The position numbers and the translations under genes were made by a program. A DNA stretch of 52,397 nucleotides from Candidatus Siliceabacter maunaloa. Its GTDB lineage: Bacteria > Actinomycetota > Thermoleophilia > Solirubrobacterales > Solirubrobacteraceae. Of the stretch, positions 25,221-33,203 are shown in pieces (position 1 is the stretch's first letter; the number at the start of each line of letters is the position of its first letter). The notes beneath the pieces are model-generated. The model worked only from the letters and a program-made list of their open reading frames with translations, was not told where the DNA came from and ran no database searches. Where the stretch lies: the NCBI GenBank assembly GCA_024330185.1, contig JANDLV010000027.1:1-52397 (forward strand), in the 5' to 3' direction.

Positions 25221-25231
25221 GAACCCCGAAG

Positions 25232-26857
25232 CTACCGGTGCGGCATGAATTCCGGGACGTCGATCTCGGTGACCCCGAGGCCGCCCTCGCGGCGGATCGG
25301 GCTGCGATCCTCGCGCGGACGGTCGCGCTCGCGCTCCCGCTCCCGCGGACGCTCCCGCTCCCGCTCCCGCTCCCGCGGACGCTCCGGCTCGCGGGGGCGC
25401 ATCGGCATGCGCCGCTCGACGCGCACCTCGCCGCCCGCCGGCTCCTGGACGCGGCGCGGTGCGGCCTCCTCGCGACGCGGCGGGGCGCCGTCGAAGCCCG
25501 TGGCCACCACGGTGACCCACACCTGGTCCTCCAGCTTCTCGTCGACCATCGCGCCGAAGATGATGTTGGCGTCGGGATGCGCTGCCGCCGCGACGGCCTT
25601 GGCCGCCTCGTTGACCTCCCACAGCGAGAGATCCTCCCCGGCGGTGATGGAAAGCAGGATCTTGCGCGCGCCCTCCATCGAGGTCTCCAGCAGCGGCGAG
25701 GCCACCGCCTTCTCGGCGGCGTCCACGGCGCGGTCGTCGCCCGTGCCCATGCCGATGCCGAGCAGGGCGTTCCCCGCGTCGCGCATGATCGTGCGCACGT
25801 CGGCGAAGTCGAGGTTGATCATCCCCGGCAGCGTCACCAGGTCGGAGATGCCCTGCACGCCCTGGCGCAGCACGTCGTCGGCCACCCGGAAGGCGTCGAC
25901 CATCGAGGTGGTCTTGTCCAGGATGGTCAGCAGCCGGTTGTTGGGCACGACGATGAGGGTGTCGACCTCCTCGCCCAGCGCCTCGATGCCGCGGTCGGCG
26001 GCCTCCCGGCGACGACTGCCCTCGAAGCCGAAGGGCCGCGTGATCACCCCGACGGTCAGCGCGCCCAGCTCGCGGGCGATGCGCGCCACCACCGGCGCGG
26101 CGCCGGTGCCGGTGCCCCCGCCCGCGCCCGCGGTCACGAACACCATGTCCGAGCCGCGCAGCAGCGCCTTGATGCGGTCGCCGTCCTCCATGGCGGCCGC
26201 ACGGCCGAGATCCGGATCGGAGCCCGAGCCCAGCCCGCGCGTGAGCGCAGCGCCGATGTGCAGCGTGATTTCGGCGGTGGACTGCTGCAGCGACTGCAGG
26301 TCGGTGTTGACGGCCAGGAACTCCACGCCGGCCACCTCGGCCTCGACCATGCGGTTGACGGCGTTGACCCCACCGCCGCCCACGCCGATGACGCGGATGG
26401 TCGGGCTGCCCGGGCCCGGCTCGGGCTCGGCCGCCTGCGGGGGCTGGCCCGTGCGGGCGTAGGGGTCGCGCGCCGGCGCCTGCCCCGGGGCCGCCGGCGT
26501 GGCCGGCGCCGGGCGGCGCTCCATCAGGTTCTCCGGGATGTCGGCCGAGAAGGCGTGGCGCAGGCGGTCCTGGGGCGTGGGGGGCGTGGCCACAGGCGGC
26601 TGCTCCTCCTGGCTCAGGCCGGGGTGAGGCGCGGGCCGCGCGGCGAACTCCTCGCGGGGACGCCGCTGTGCGGGCGGCGGCGCGGCCTCACGACGGCCCT
26701 CCTGCGCAACCTCACGACGGCCCTCCTGCGCGCCGGCCTCGCGCTCCTGTGCGACGGCCTTGCCATCATCCCGCGCCTCCTGCTCACCCTCCTGCGCGCT
26801 GCGGAACAGGGCGGCCAACGGACCCTCGCGCATACTCGCTCGCTTACCGCCTGCCAT
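25232..26857 (-). CDS. ftsZ: FtsZ with long N-terminal extension and Arg/Glu-repeat tail
   Basis: A 541-residue tubulin-like GTPase for Z-ring formation. The core starts with [18 protein letters not shown] near residue 151 and contains the signature [15 protein letters not shown], the T7-loop region [11 protein letters not shown] and [20 protein letters not shown]. Unusual are the ~150-residue Glu/Arg/Pro/Ala-rich N-terminal extension and a C-terminal tail of RERERER repeats. The last residues ([12 protein letters not shown]) fit a conserved C-terminal peptide. The start ATG 26857 is fixed by a perfect AAGGAGG site seven bases away, and overlaps the end of parA. A second FtsZ elsewhere in the genome cannot be excluded. 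Confidence 0.92.
   Translation of the reverse strand: MAGGKRASMREGPLAALFRSAQEGEQEARDDGKAVAQEREAGAQEGRREVAQEGRREAAPPPAQRRPREEFAARPAPHPGLSQEEQPPVATPPTPQDRLRHAFSADIPENLMERRPAPATPAAPGQAPARDPYARTGQPPQAAEPEPGPGSPTIRVIGVGGGGVNAVNRMVEAEVAGVEFLAVNTDLQSLQQSTAEITLHIGAALTRGLGSGSDPDLGRAAAMEDGDRIKALLRGSDMVFVTAGAGGGTGTGAAPVVARIARELGALTVGVITRPFGFEGSRRREAADRGIEALGEEVDTLIVVPNNRLLTILDKTTSMVDAFRVADDVLRQGVQGISDLVTLPGMINLDFADVRTIMRDAGNALLGIGMGTGDDRAVDAAEKAVASPLLETSMEGARKILLSITAGEDLSLWEVNEAAKAVAAAAHPDANIIFGAMVDEKLEDQVWVTVVATGFDGAPPRREEAAPRRVQEPAGGEVRVERRMPMRPREPERPRERERERERPRERERERDRPREDRSPIRREGGLGVTEIDVPEFMPHR
25325..25393 (-). repeat. Low-complexity (CGCTCC)n-like repeat in ftsZ 3' end
   Basis: Imperfect hexamer repeats of cgctcc/cgctcg interrupted by gcggac encode the Arg-Glu-Arg tail of the FtsZ-like protein. 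Every unit is six bases, so slippage would not change the frame. Confidence 0.75.
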
Positions 26858-27644
26858 GGAGAACCTCCTTCGCAAGGTCGCGATAGGACTGGGCCGCGAC
26901 GCCCTTGGGATCGTACTTGAGCACCGACATGCCTTTCACCGGTGCCTCGGCGAAGCGCACCGTCTTACGGATGCGCGCCGCGAACACCCGGTCGCCGAAG
27001 TTCTCCTCGAGCAGCTCGATCGCCTCCTTGGCGTGAAGCGTGCGCGTGTCCACCAGGGTGGGGAGGATGCCTTCGATCTCGATCTCCGGGTTCAGGTTCT
27101 CGCGGATCATCCCGAGCGTGTTCTGCAGCTGGATGAGGCCGCGCATGGACAGATACTCGCACTGCACGGGGACGATCACCTTGTCAGCCGCCGTGAGCGC
27201 GTTGATCGTGAGCAGCCCGAGGCTGGGCGGCGTGTCGATGCAGACGAAGTCGTAGTCCTCCATGACCGGGGCGAGGGCCTTCTCCAGCGCGCGCTCGCGA
27301 CCGATCATCGTCGACATCGCGATCTCGGCCCCGGCGAGGTCGATCGAGGCGCACGCGACGTCGATCTCGCGCGAGCGGATGACCTCGCGGATCGGGGTGC
27401 GGTGCACGAGCACGTCGTACATCGAGGTCTCGACGGTGTCGGGGTCGATCCCCTGGGACATCGTCAGGTTGCCCTGGGGGTCGAGGTCGACCGCCAGCAC
27501 CCGGTGTCCGGTCTCGGCGAACGCGCACGCCAGGTTCAGCGTCGTGGTCGTCTTGGCCACGCCACCCTTCTGGTTGGCGAACACGAGCACCCGTGCCTGC
27601 TGACCGGCCACCGCCGCCTCCTCGCTGGGAACCTGAACCGTCAC
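26844..27644 (-). CDS. ParA/Soj-family ATPase
   Basis: A 266-residue deviant-Walker ATPase: [14 protein letters not shown] with signature Lys26 and Lys31, [25 protein letters not shown] and a C-terminal [20 protein letters not shown], all ParA/Soj landmarks. No parB lies beside it; instead the next gene is the FtsZ-like gene, overlapping by 14 bases. It could therefore position division or the nucleoid relative to FtsZ. GTG 27644; a later GTG within residue 12 is possible because the core begins at about residue 17. Confidence 0.92.
   Translation of the reverse strand: MTVQVPSEEAAVAGQQARVLVFANQKGGVAKTTTTLNLACAFAETGHRVLAVDLDPQGNLTMSQGIDPDTVETSMYDVLVHRTPIREVIRSREIDVACASIDLAGAEIAMSTMIGRERALEKALAPVMEDYDFVCIDTPPSLGLLTINALTAADKVIVPVQCEYLSMRGLIQLQNTLGMIRENLNPEIEIEGILPTLVDTRTLHAKEAIELLEENFGDRVFAARIRKTVRFAEAPVKGMSVLKYDPKGVAAQSYRDLAKEVLHGRR
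26864..26870 (-). promoter_or_regulatory. Strong Shine-Dalgarno sequence setting the ftsZ start
   Basis: AAGGAGG on the reverse strand lies inside the last codons of parA, six bases before ATG 26857. It rules out the upstream in-frame start at 26875 and implies independent, strong initiation of the FtsZ-like protein within the parA-ftsZ transcript. Confidence 0.85.
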
Positions 27645-27697
27645 GCCGCCTCTGTTCGCCCGGCGTGGCGCGAGTCCTTCAATAGCATCGGCTTCGG

Positions 27698-28696
27698 ATG
27701 TTGCGCCGGCGCCTGCTCGTGGTCACTGGGAAGGGCGGTACGGGCAAGAGCACCGTGGCCGCCGCGCTGGGAGTGGTCGCCGCCCGTGAGGGTCGGCGCA
27801 CGATCGTCGCCGAGGTCGCGCAGCGCACGGACGTTCCCGGCTCCCTGGGCGCCGCAGCGGGCGAGCCGTTCGCCGAGACGCCGCTGCGCGACGGCCTGTG
27901 GCACATCTCTATCGACCCGGCCGACGCCCTGCGCGAGTACCTGCACGACCAGCTCCCCTCGGACACCTTGGCCCGGATGCTGGGCGGCAGCCGCTCGTTC
28001 GCGCTGCTGGCCTCGGCGACGCCCGGGCTGGCCGAGCTGCTGTCGATGGGCAAGGTCTGGGAGCTGGCCCAGGCGCAGCGGCGGACGCGGGCGTCGCAGC
28101 CCTACGACCTCGTGATCCTCGACGCTCCGGCCACCGGCCACGGCCTCGCGACGCTGGCCGCGCCGAGCGCCTTCGCGCGCGCCGCCGCGGCCGGGCCCGT
28201 CGCACGGCAGGGGCGGCTCATCCACGACTGGCTGACCGACCCGCGGAACACCGGCGTGCTCGCGGTCGCTCGCGCCGAGGCGCTCCCGGTCGCGGAGACC
28301 ATCGCGCTGGCCGGCGACCTGCGCGCACAACTGGGCCTCGAGCTGGAGGCGTTGGTGGTCAACGGCCTCTCGCCGCCGCGGTTCGGGCGCGAGGAGGAGG
28401 GGCGGCTGCGGAAGGCGCTCGCCGCGCGGGAGGGGAGCGCGGCGGCCGGCGCGACCCACGAGAGCGGCGCGGCTCACGAGAGCGGCAACCCCGTGGCCTT
28501 CGCCCTCGAGCTCGCACTCGCCGACCTCGCGGTGGCGCGCGGCGAGCGGCGACAGGTCGAACGGCTGCGTCGTGCCGTCGGCCTGACGCCGCTGCGCCTT
28601 CCCTTTGCCGTGAAGGAGGAGAGCGGCGAGGTCGACCCGGGGGTGCTGGCGGACGCCTTGTCGCGCACCCTCGCTCGCTCGGAGGCGCGAGCGTGA
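27698..28696 (+). CDS. ArsA/Get3-like ATPase, first of a pair
   Basis: A 332-residue P-loop ATPase: GKGGTGKST at residues 11-19 (deviant Walker A with signature Lys), AEVAQRTDVPG in place of the usual DPAHS-type switch, VILDAPATGHGLATL and VVNGLSPPRF. Relatives are the ArsA/Get3/GET-like actinobacterial pair genes, which are not arsenite pumps. Neither the DTAPTGHTL Cys pair of arsenite-binding ArsA nor an arsB is present. ATG 27698, diverging from parA by 53 bases. It overlaps the second ATPase (GTGA), so the two probably form a heterodimer. Confidence 0.88.
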   Translation: MLRRRLLVVTGKGGTGKSTVAAALGVVAAREGRRTIVAEVAQRTDVPGSLGAAAGEPFAETPLRDGLWHISIDPADALREYLHDQLPSDTLARMLGGSRSFALLASATPGLAELLSMGKVWELAQAQRRTRASQPYDLVILDAPATGHGLATLAAPSAFARAAAAGPVARQGRLIHDWLTDPRNTGVLAVARAEALPVAETIALAGDLRAQLGLELEALVVNGLSPPRFGREEEGRLRKALAAREGSAAAGATHESGAAHESGNPVAFALELALADLAVARGERRQVERLRRAVGLTPLRLPFAVKEESGEVDPGVLADALSRTLARSEARA

Positions 28697-29793
28697 GCCT
28701 GGTCGAGCGCCTGGAGGGCAAGCGGATGGTCGTCGTCGCCGGCTCGGGCGGTGTGGGCAAGACGACGACCTCGGCAGCGCTGGCGCTGGCGCTCGCCGTG
28801 CAGGGGCGGCGCGTGGCCGTGGTGACCATCGACCCCGCGAAGCGCCTGGCCCAGGCGCTGGGGCTCGAGGAGCTGGACAACGAGCCGCGGCGGGTGGACC
28901 CCGAGCGCCTGGCCGGGCACGGCCTCGAGGTTCGCGGCGAGCTGTGGGCGATGATGCTCGACGCCAAGCGGACGTTCGACGACCTGATCACGCGCCTGGC
29001 CCCCGACGAGCGTACGCGCGACGAGGTGCTGGCCAACCGCATCTACCAGGAGCTGTCCGGGGCGGTGGCCGGCTCGCAGGAGTTCACCGCGGTGGCCAAG
29101 CTCTACGAGCTGCACCGCGAGGGGCGCTTCGACGTGCTGGTCCTGGACACCCCGCCCAGCCGCAACGCGCTGGACTTCCTCGACGCGCCCGAGCGGCTGA
29201 GCTCGTTCTTCGAGGGCCGGGCACTGCGGGTGCTGCTCGCGCCCACCGGCCTGGCCGCCCGCGTCGCGGCGGCGGGAACGGGTGCGGCGCTGGGCGTGCT
29301 GCGCCGGCTGACCGGCGTGGACCTGATGACCGACCTGGGCCGGTTCTTCCGCGCGCTGAGCGGCCTGATCGACGGCTTCCGCGAGCGTGCTCGGGCCGTC
29401 GGCGCGCTGCTGGCCGACCCCGCCACGGCGTTCCTGGTCGTCACCTCGCCCGAGCGCGAGCCCGTGGCGGAGGCCATCTTCTTCGTGGGCAAGCTGCGCG
29501 AGGCCGACCTCCCCTTCGGCGGCCTGATCGTCAACCGCGTGCACAGCCTTCCCGAGCCCGCGCCGCAGCCCGCGGCGGTGGCCGCGGCGCTGGCCGAGGA
29601 GCTGGGCGCGCGCACCGCGGCCGCCGTGGCCGAAAACCTCGCCGCCCACGCCGTGCTGGCCGCCCGTGACGCCCGCGCGATCGAGCACCTGCGCACCACG
29701 TTGGGCGTCACCGACCCGGTCGTCCTGCCCAACCTGGACGCCGAGGTCCACGACGACGTCCCCGCGCTCGTGGCGATCGCCCGCCTGCTCTAG
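28693..29793 (+). CDS. ArsA/Get3-like ATPase, second of a pair
   Basis: A 366-residue P-loop ATPase with GSGGVGKTT at residues 17-25, VVTIDPAKRLAQALGL, LDTPPSRNALDFLDAP and VNRVHSLP. The central ~100 residues (LAARVAAAGTGAALGVLRRL) are hydrophobic and helical, as in Get3-like client-binding subdomains. GTG 28693 is coupled to the first ATPase. A longer open frame upstream exists only because the GC-rich antisense register is open. Possible role in membrane-protein targeting or cell-envelope control; not shown. Confidence 0.88.
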   Translation: MSLVERLEGKRMVVVAGSGGVGKTTTSAALALALAVQGRRVAVVTIDPAKRLAQALGLEELDNEPRRVDPERLAGHGLEVRGELWAMMLDAKRTFDDLITRLAPDERTRDEVLANRIYQELSGAVAGSQEFTAVAKLYELHREGRFDVLVLDTPPSRNALDFLDAPERLSSFFEGRALRVLLAPTGLAARVAAAGTGAALGVLRRLTGVDLMTDLGRFFRALSGLIDGFRERARAVGALLADPATAFLVVTSPEREPVAEAIFFVGKLREADLPFGGLIVNRVHSLPEPAPQPAAVAAALAEELGARTAAAVAENLAAHAVLAARDARAIEHLRTTLGVTDPVVLPNLDAEVHDDVPALVAIARLL

Positions 29794-29826
29794 AAGTGGC
29801 CGCACAGCCAGTTAGGGTGCGCCGCC

Positions 29827-31035
29827 GTGCGAGCGTTGTGGGAGACCCAGGCGGGCCGGGCGGTGGTCATCGTGCTGGGCGTGCTCGCGCTGCTCACTGC
29901 CATCGGCCTCGCCGTGCTGTGGCCGCGCGGCGAGGCGTTCGCGGTCCAGGAGTTGGTGGCCGGCGAAGACCTCTCGGCCACGGTCACAGCAGTCATCGAG
30001 GGCGACTGCGAGGAGCTCGCCGGCCCGGGCTGTGAGCGACTCGCCGTCGAGCTGAACTCGGGCGCGGAGGCCGGGAGCACGAAGTCCATCACGCTGCCCG
30101 GCGACGAGGTCCAGCCCGACGTCGAGGTCGGCGACGACCTCCGCGTGCTGGCGATCGACCCGGCCAGCGACCTGGGGCTGGAGTCGGACGGTGCCCCGCT
30201 GGGCGGCGAGCGGACCTACATCTTCGTGGACTTCGAGCGTGGCCTGCCGCTGGCCGCCCTGGCCATGATCTTCGTCGTCCTCGTGGTGGTCCTCGGGCGC
30301 CGCCGCGGCGCGCTGGCCCTGTGTGGCCTGGCCGCCTCGCTGGCCCTGGTGCTGCTCTTCGTGGTGCCGGCCATCGTCCAGGGCGGACCGCCGCTAGGCG
30401 TGGCGCTGGTGGGCGCGTCCGCGGTGATGCTCATCACCATCTCGCTGACCCACGGGCTGGGCGCCAAGAGCGCGGCCGCGATGCTGGGCACGACGTGCGC
30501 CCTGCTGCTCACGGCGCTGCTGGCCACGCTGTTCATCGAGCTGGGCGCCATCACCGGGCTGGTCAGCGAGCAGGCGACGCTGCTGCGCGGGGCCAGCGAG
30601 GGGGCGCTGTCGCTCCCGGGCCTGGTCCTGGCGGGTGTGGTCATCGGCGCGCTGGGCGTGCTCGACGACGTGACGGTCTCCCAGTCCTCGACGGTCATGG
30701 CCCTGCGCCGCGCCGACCCTTCGCAGGGCGCGCGCCAGCTCTACAGCGCGGCGCTCGACGTGGGCCGCGACCACGTCGGCGCGACGGTCAACACGCTCGT
30801 CCTGGCCTACGTGGGTGCCGCGCTACCCGTGCTGCTCCTCTTCTCCACCCAGGACATCGGCCTGGGCACGGCGGTGCAGCGCGAGGCCGTCGCCGAGGAG
30901 ATCGTGGCCACGCTCGTGGGCTCCATAGGTCTGATCACGGCGATGCCGCTGACCACCGCCCTGGCGGCGGCGCTGGCCGTGCGTCTGCCCGTGGCCGTGC
31001 TGGGCCACGGGCATGAGCACGCGCACCCGCACTAG
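29827..31035 (+). CDS. YibE/F-family membrane protein
   Basis: A 402-residue polytopic protein. One N-terminal helix is followed by an extracytoplasmic beta-rich domain (residues ~40-140), then six or seven helices with the family motifs TYIFVDFERGLPL, LTHGLGAKSAAAMLGT, VIGALGVLDDVTVSQSSTV and HVGATVNTLVLAYVGAALP. The C-terminus is His-rich (HGHEHAHPH), perhaps a metal site. Function unestablished. GTG 29827, 33 bases after the ATPase pair. A second copy of the family follows at 31253. Confidence 0.88.
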   Translation: MRALWETQAGRAVVIVLGVLALLTAIGLAVLWPRGEAFAVQELVAGEDLSATVTAVIEGDCEELAGPGCERLAVELNSGAEAGSTKSITLPGDEVQPDVEVGDDLRVLAIDPASDLGLESDGAPLGGERTYIFVDFERGLPLAALAMIFVVLVVVLGRRRGALALCGLAASLALVLLFVVPAIVQGGPPLGVALVGASAVMLITISLTHGLGAKSAAAMLGTTCALLLTALLATLFIELGAITGLVSEQATLLRGASEGALSLPGLVLAGVVIGALGVLDDVTVSQSSTVMALRRADPSQGARQLYSAALDVGRDHVGATVNTLVLAYVGAALPVLLLFSTQDIGLGTAVQREAVAEEIVATLVGSIGLITAMPLTTALAAALAVRLPVAVLGHGHEHAHPH

Positions 31036-31211
31036 ACGCCCGCGGGCCCGATGATCCCGGCGGCGAGCACGCCCGCGCCACACAGGCCCACCGTGAGGAC
31101 CTTGCGCCGCCGCGGCGTCAGCCACCCGGCCAGCCGCACGCCCAGCCAGGCCCGTAGTCCGGTCGCTCCCGCGCCGGCGGCCATGGCGCCGGCCATGCAG
31201 TTCACGCACAT
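31032..31211 (-). CDS. Tiny membrane protein with N-terminal CxxC
   Basis: A 59-residue protein from ATG 31211: MCVNCMAGAMAAGAGATGLRAW, then PRRRKVLTVGLCGAGVLAAGII, i.e. two hydrophobic segments separated by a basic loop and a Cys-x2-Cys at residues 2-5. It ends on the last base pairs of the upstream YibE/F gene (convergent) and starts 42 bases from the divergent second YibE/F gene. Compact, high-quality coding character in a slot exactly between the two paralogues argues that it is real. Confidence 0.6.
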   Translation of the reverse strand: MCVNCMAGAMAAGAGATGLRAWLGVRLAGWLTPRRRKVLTVGLCGAGVLAAGIIGPAGV

Positions 31212-31252
31212 GCCGGGAAGGTACAGGGCCCGCGTCGCGCGAACCACGTGCC

Positions 31253-32446
31253 GTGGACCACGAGCCCGCACCCGGCCGTGCGGTCTGCCTGCGCGACACC
31301 GCCACCGGCCGCGCGCTGGCCGGCGGCGTCGCCGTGCTGGCGCTGGCCACGCTGGCGGGCCTCGTCGCGCTGTGGCCCACCGACCGTGTGCAGGCCCCGC
31401 CCGAGGCCCAGCGCGCCGACACCCTCGCCGCCGAGGTGGTGGCCCTACAGGCCGCGCCGTGCACCGCGCCACGGGCCGAGAGCTGCCAGTGGATCACCGC
31501 CCGTCTGGACGCCACGGGCGAGGAGGTGCGCCTGTTCACCGGCGAGGCTGTCGCCGAGCCCGACCCCGCCCTGGGCGACGGGGTGCGTCTCGTGCGCAAC
31601 GAGGTGCCGCCGGGCGTCCCCACGCAGGCCGGCGACGCCTACACGCTCGTGGACTTCGAGCGCCGCGCCCCGCTGCTCCTACTGGCCGCCGGCTTCGCGG
31701 TGCTCGTCGTCGCGCTGGGCCGCGTGCGGGGCGCCCGCGCACTGTGCGGCCTGGCCGCCAGCATCGCCGTCGTCTTCGCCTTCGTGGTCCCCGCCATCCT
31801 GGCCGGACAGCCGCCGCTGGCCGTCGCCGTGGTCGGCGCCCTGGCGGTGATGCTCGTCACCATTCCGCTGGCCCACGGCCTGGGCGCCAAGAGCCTGGCC
31901 GCGATCGCGGGGACCCTGGCCAGCCTCGCCCTGATCATCACCCTCGCCCTGGTCTTCACCCAGGCGGCACACCTCACCGGCCTGTCCGGCGACGCCTCCC
32001 AGCTCCTGCTCGCCGGCCGCCAGGACCTCTCCCTCCAGGGCCTCATCCTGGCCGGCATGGTCATCGGCGCACTCGGCGTCCTCGACGACGTCACCGTCTC
32101 CCAGGCCAGCACCGTCATGGCCCTGCGCCGCGCCGACCCCACCCTCCCCTTCAGGCAGCTCTACCGCGCGGCCCTGGGAGTCGGCCAGGACCACGCGGCC
32201 GCCACCGTCAACACCCTCGTCCTGGCCTACGTCGGCGCCTCGCTGCCCGCCCTGCTCGTCTTCGGCCTCGGCGGCGTCGAGCCTGGCGAGGCCCTCAACA
32301 CCGAGTCTGTCGCCGAGCCCCTTGTCGCCATGCTCGTGGGCTCCGCCGGTCTGCTCGCCGCCGTGCCGATAACCACCGCCGTGGCCGGCCTGCTCGCCGT
32401 GCGCCTGCCGTCTCGAGTACTGCCCGAGACGGCGCATGCTCACTGA
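31253..32446 (+). CDS. YibE/F-family membrane protein, second copy
   Basis: A 397-residue paralogue of the preceding YibE/F-like protein, about half identical: ARLDATGEEVRLFTG in the outer domain, TLVDFERRAPLLLLA, LAHGLGAKSLAAIAGT, VIGALGVLDDVTVSQASTV and HAAATVNTLVLAYVGASLP. It has the same topology but lacks the His-rich tail. GTG 31253. Tandem duplication with divergence suggests two specialised or heteromeric subunits. Confidence 0.88.
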   Translation: MDHEPAPGRAVCLRDTATGRALAGGVAVLALATLAGLVALWPTDRVQAPPEAQRADTLAAEVVALQAAPCTAPRAESCQWITARLDATGEEVRLFTGEAVAEPDPALGDGVRLVRNEVPPGVPTQAGDAYTLVDFERRAPLLLLAAGFAVLVVALGRVRGARALCGLAASIAVVFAFVVPAILAGQPPLAVAVVGALAVMLVTIPLAHGLGAKSLAAIAGTLASLALIITLALVFTQAAHLTGLSGDASQLLLAGRQDLSLQGLILAGMVIGALGVLDDVTVSQASTVMALRRADPTLPFRQLYRAALGVGQDHAAATVNTLVLAYVGASLPALLVFGLGGVEPGEALNTESVAEPLVAMLVGSAGLLAAVPITTAVAGLLAVRLPSRVLPETAHAH

Positions 32447-32454
32447 GCGTCGTG

Positions 32455-32477
32455 ACATGTGTAGGATCTGCACATGT
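32455..32477 (+). promoter_or_regulatory. Perfect inverted repeat over promoter and start of TA-3
   Basis: ACATGTG (32455-32461) and CACATGT (32471-32477) form a perfect seven-base inverted repeat with a nine-base spacer. The spacer holds a -10-like TAGGAT (32462-32467), and the right arm covers the ATG at 32474. A repressor bound here would block both transcription and a leaderless message. Likely the autoregulatory site of the ribbon-helix-helix antitoxin. Confidence 0.65.
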
Positions 32478-32749
32478 TGTCCGATCGACTGCAGATCCTG
32501 GTCACGAGGGAGCAGCGCCGGCGTCTGGAGGAGCAAGCGGGCCACCTCGGCGTGTCCGTCGGCAAGGTGGTTCGCGACGCGATCGACGAGACGCTCGGAG
32601 CCGCGCCGCCGGAGGCCCGGCTACTGGCCGCCGAGGAGATCGTGGCCATGGAGGCCGTGTTCGTCGCGCCCGAGGAGCTCGAGCGCATCCTCGAGGAGGA
32701 GCGAGAGCGCCCCTTCTCCGCGCTGCTCGACGATCGGTCGGCGCCCTGA
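32474..32749 (+). CDS. Ribbon-helix-helix antitoxin of TA-3
   Basis: A 91-residue protein. MLSDRLQILVTREQRRRLEEQAG and VSVGKVVRDAIDETLG give the strand-helix-helix DNA-binding domain; the C-terminal half is acidic and helical (LERILEEERERPFSALL), as expected for toxin neutralisation. No Shine-Dalgarno sequence; the ATG lies inside the operator palindrome. Its TGA overlaps the toxin start (CTGA). Confidence 0.82.
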   Translation: MLSDRLQILVTREQRRRLEEQAGHLGVSVGKVVRDAIDETLGAAPPEARLLAAEEIVAMEAVFVAPEELERILEEERERPFSALLDDRSAP

Positions 32750-33171
32750 GCTTCTTCCTCGACACCAACGTCTTCGTCTACGCGGCGACCGACACTCCCT
32801 TTCGCGACGCGTGCGCGCGACTCGTGCTGGCACTGGGGCGGGGCCAGGCCGACGGCCGCACGTCGTCCGCGGTTCTCGAGGAGGTCTGGCACCTGGAGCT
32901 CTCCGGCCGCGTACACGGCCTCGAGGGCCTCGCTGCGCGGGTCCACGCACTGATGCGGCCGGTGCTTCTCGTCACGGACGAGGTGATCGAGCGGGCGTTT
33001 GCGATCCATGCTCCTCGGCTCGGAGCCAACGACCGCTTCCACGCCGCGACCTGCTCGGTCCACGCCATCACGACGATCGTCACGGCGGACACGGACTTCG
33101 ACGGGCTCGAGGGGCTGGGCCGCGTGGACCCGCTCGACGCAGCCGGGGTCGACCGTCTCCTCGCCGAGTGA
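32746..33171 (+). CDS. PIN-domain toxin of TA-3, apparent CTG start
   Basis: A 141-residue VapC-like PIN protein: D6 (LSFFLDTNVFVYA), E45/E46 (SAVLEEVWHLEL), an Asp in LGANDRFHAAT and a C-terminal TADTDFDGL. Homology begins at the codon CTG 32746, and no ATG, GTG or TTG lies in frame for more than 40 codons upstream in plausible sequence. The CTGA junction mirrors the GTGA junctions of the other modules, so CTG is probably used by coupled reinitiation. Confidence 0.8.
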   Translation: MSFFLDTNVFVYAATDTPFRDACARLVLALGRGQADGRTSSAVLEEVWHLELSGRVHGLEGLAARVHALMRPVLLVTDEVIERAFAIHAPRLGANDRFHAATCSVHAITTIVTADTDFDGLEGLGRVDPLDAAGVDRLLAE

Positions 33172-33203
33172 GGACGTCCCAACCGTAAAGGCGCGCCCGA
33201 GAC

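Noticed and set aside
25325-25393. Possible CRISPR or tandem DNA repeat
   Set aside because: The units are six-base codon repeats inside ftsZ without spacers.
27898-28692. Longer version of the second ArsA-like ATPase
   Set aside because: The N-terminal 265 residues are a shifted reading of the first ATPase. GTG 28693 begins the conserved P-loop domain and overlaps the preceding stop.
27698-29793. Arsenical resistance ATPases
   Set aside because: No arsB, arsR or arsC lies nearby and the arsenite-binding Cys residues are not seen; the pair matches the general ArsA/Get3-like actinobacterial group.
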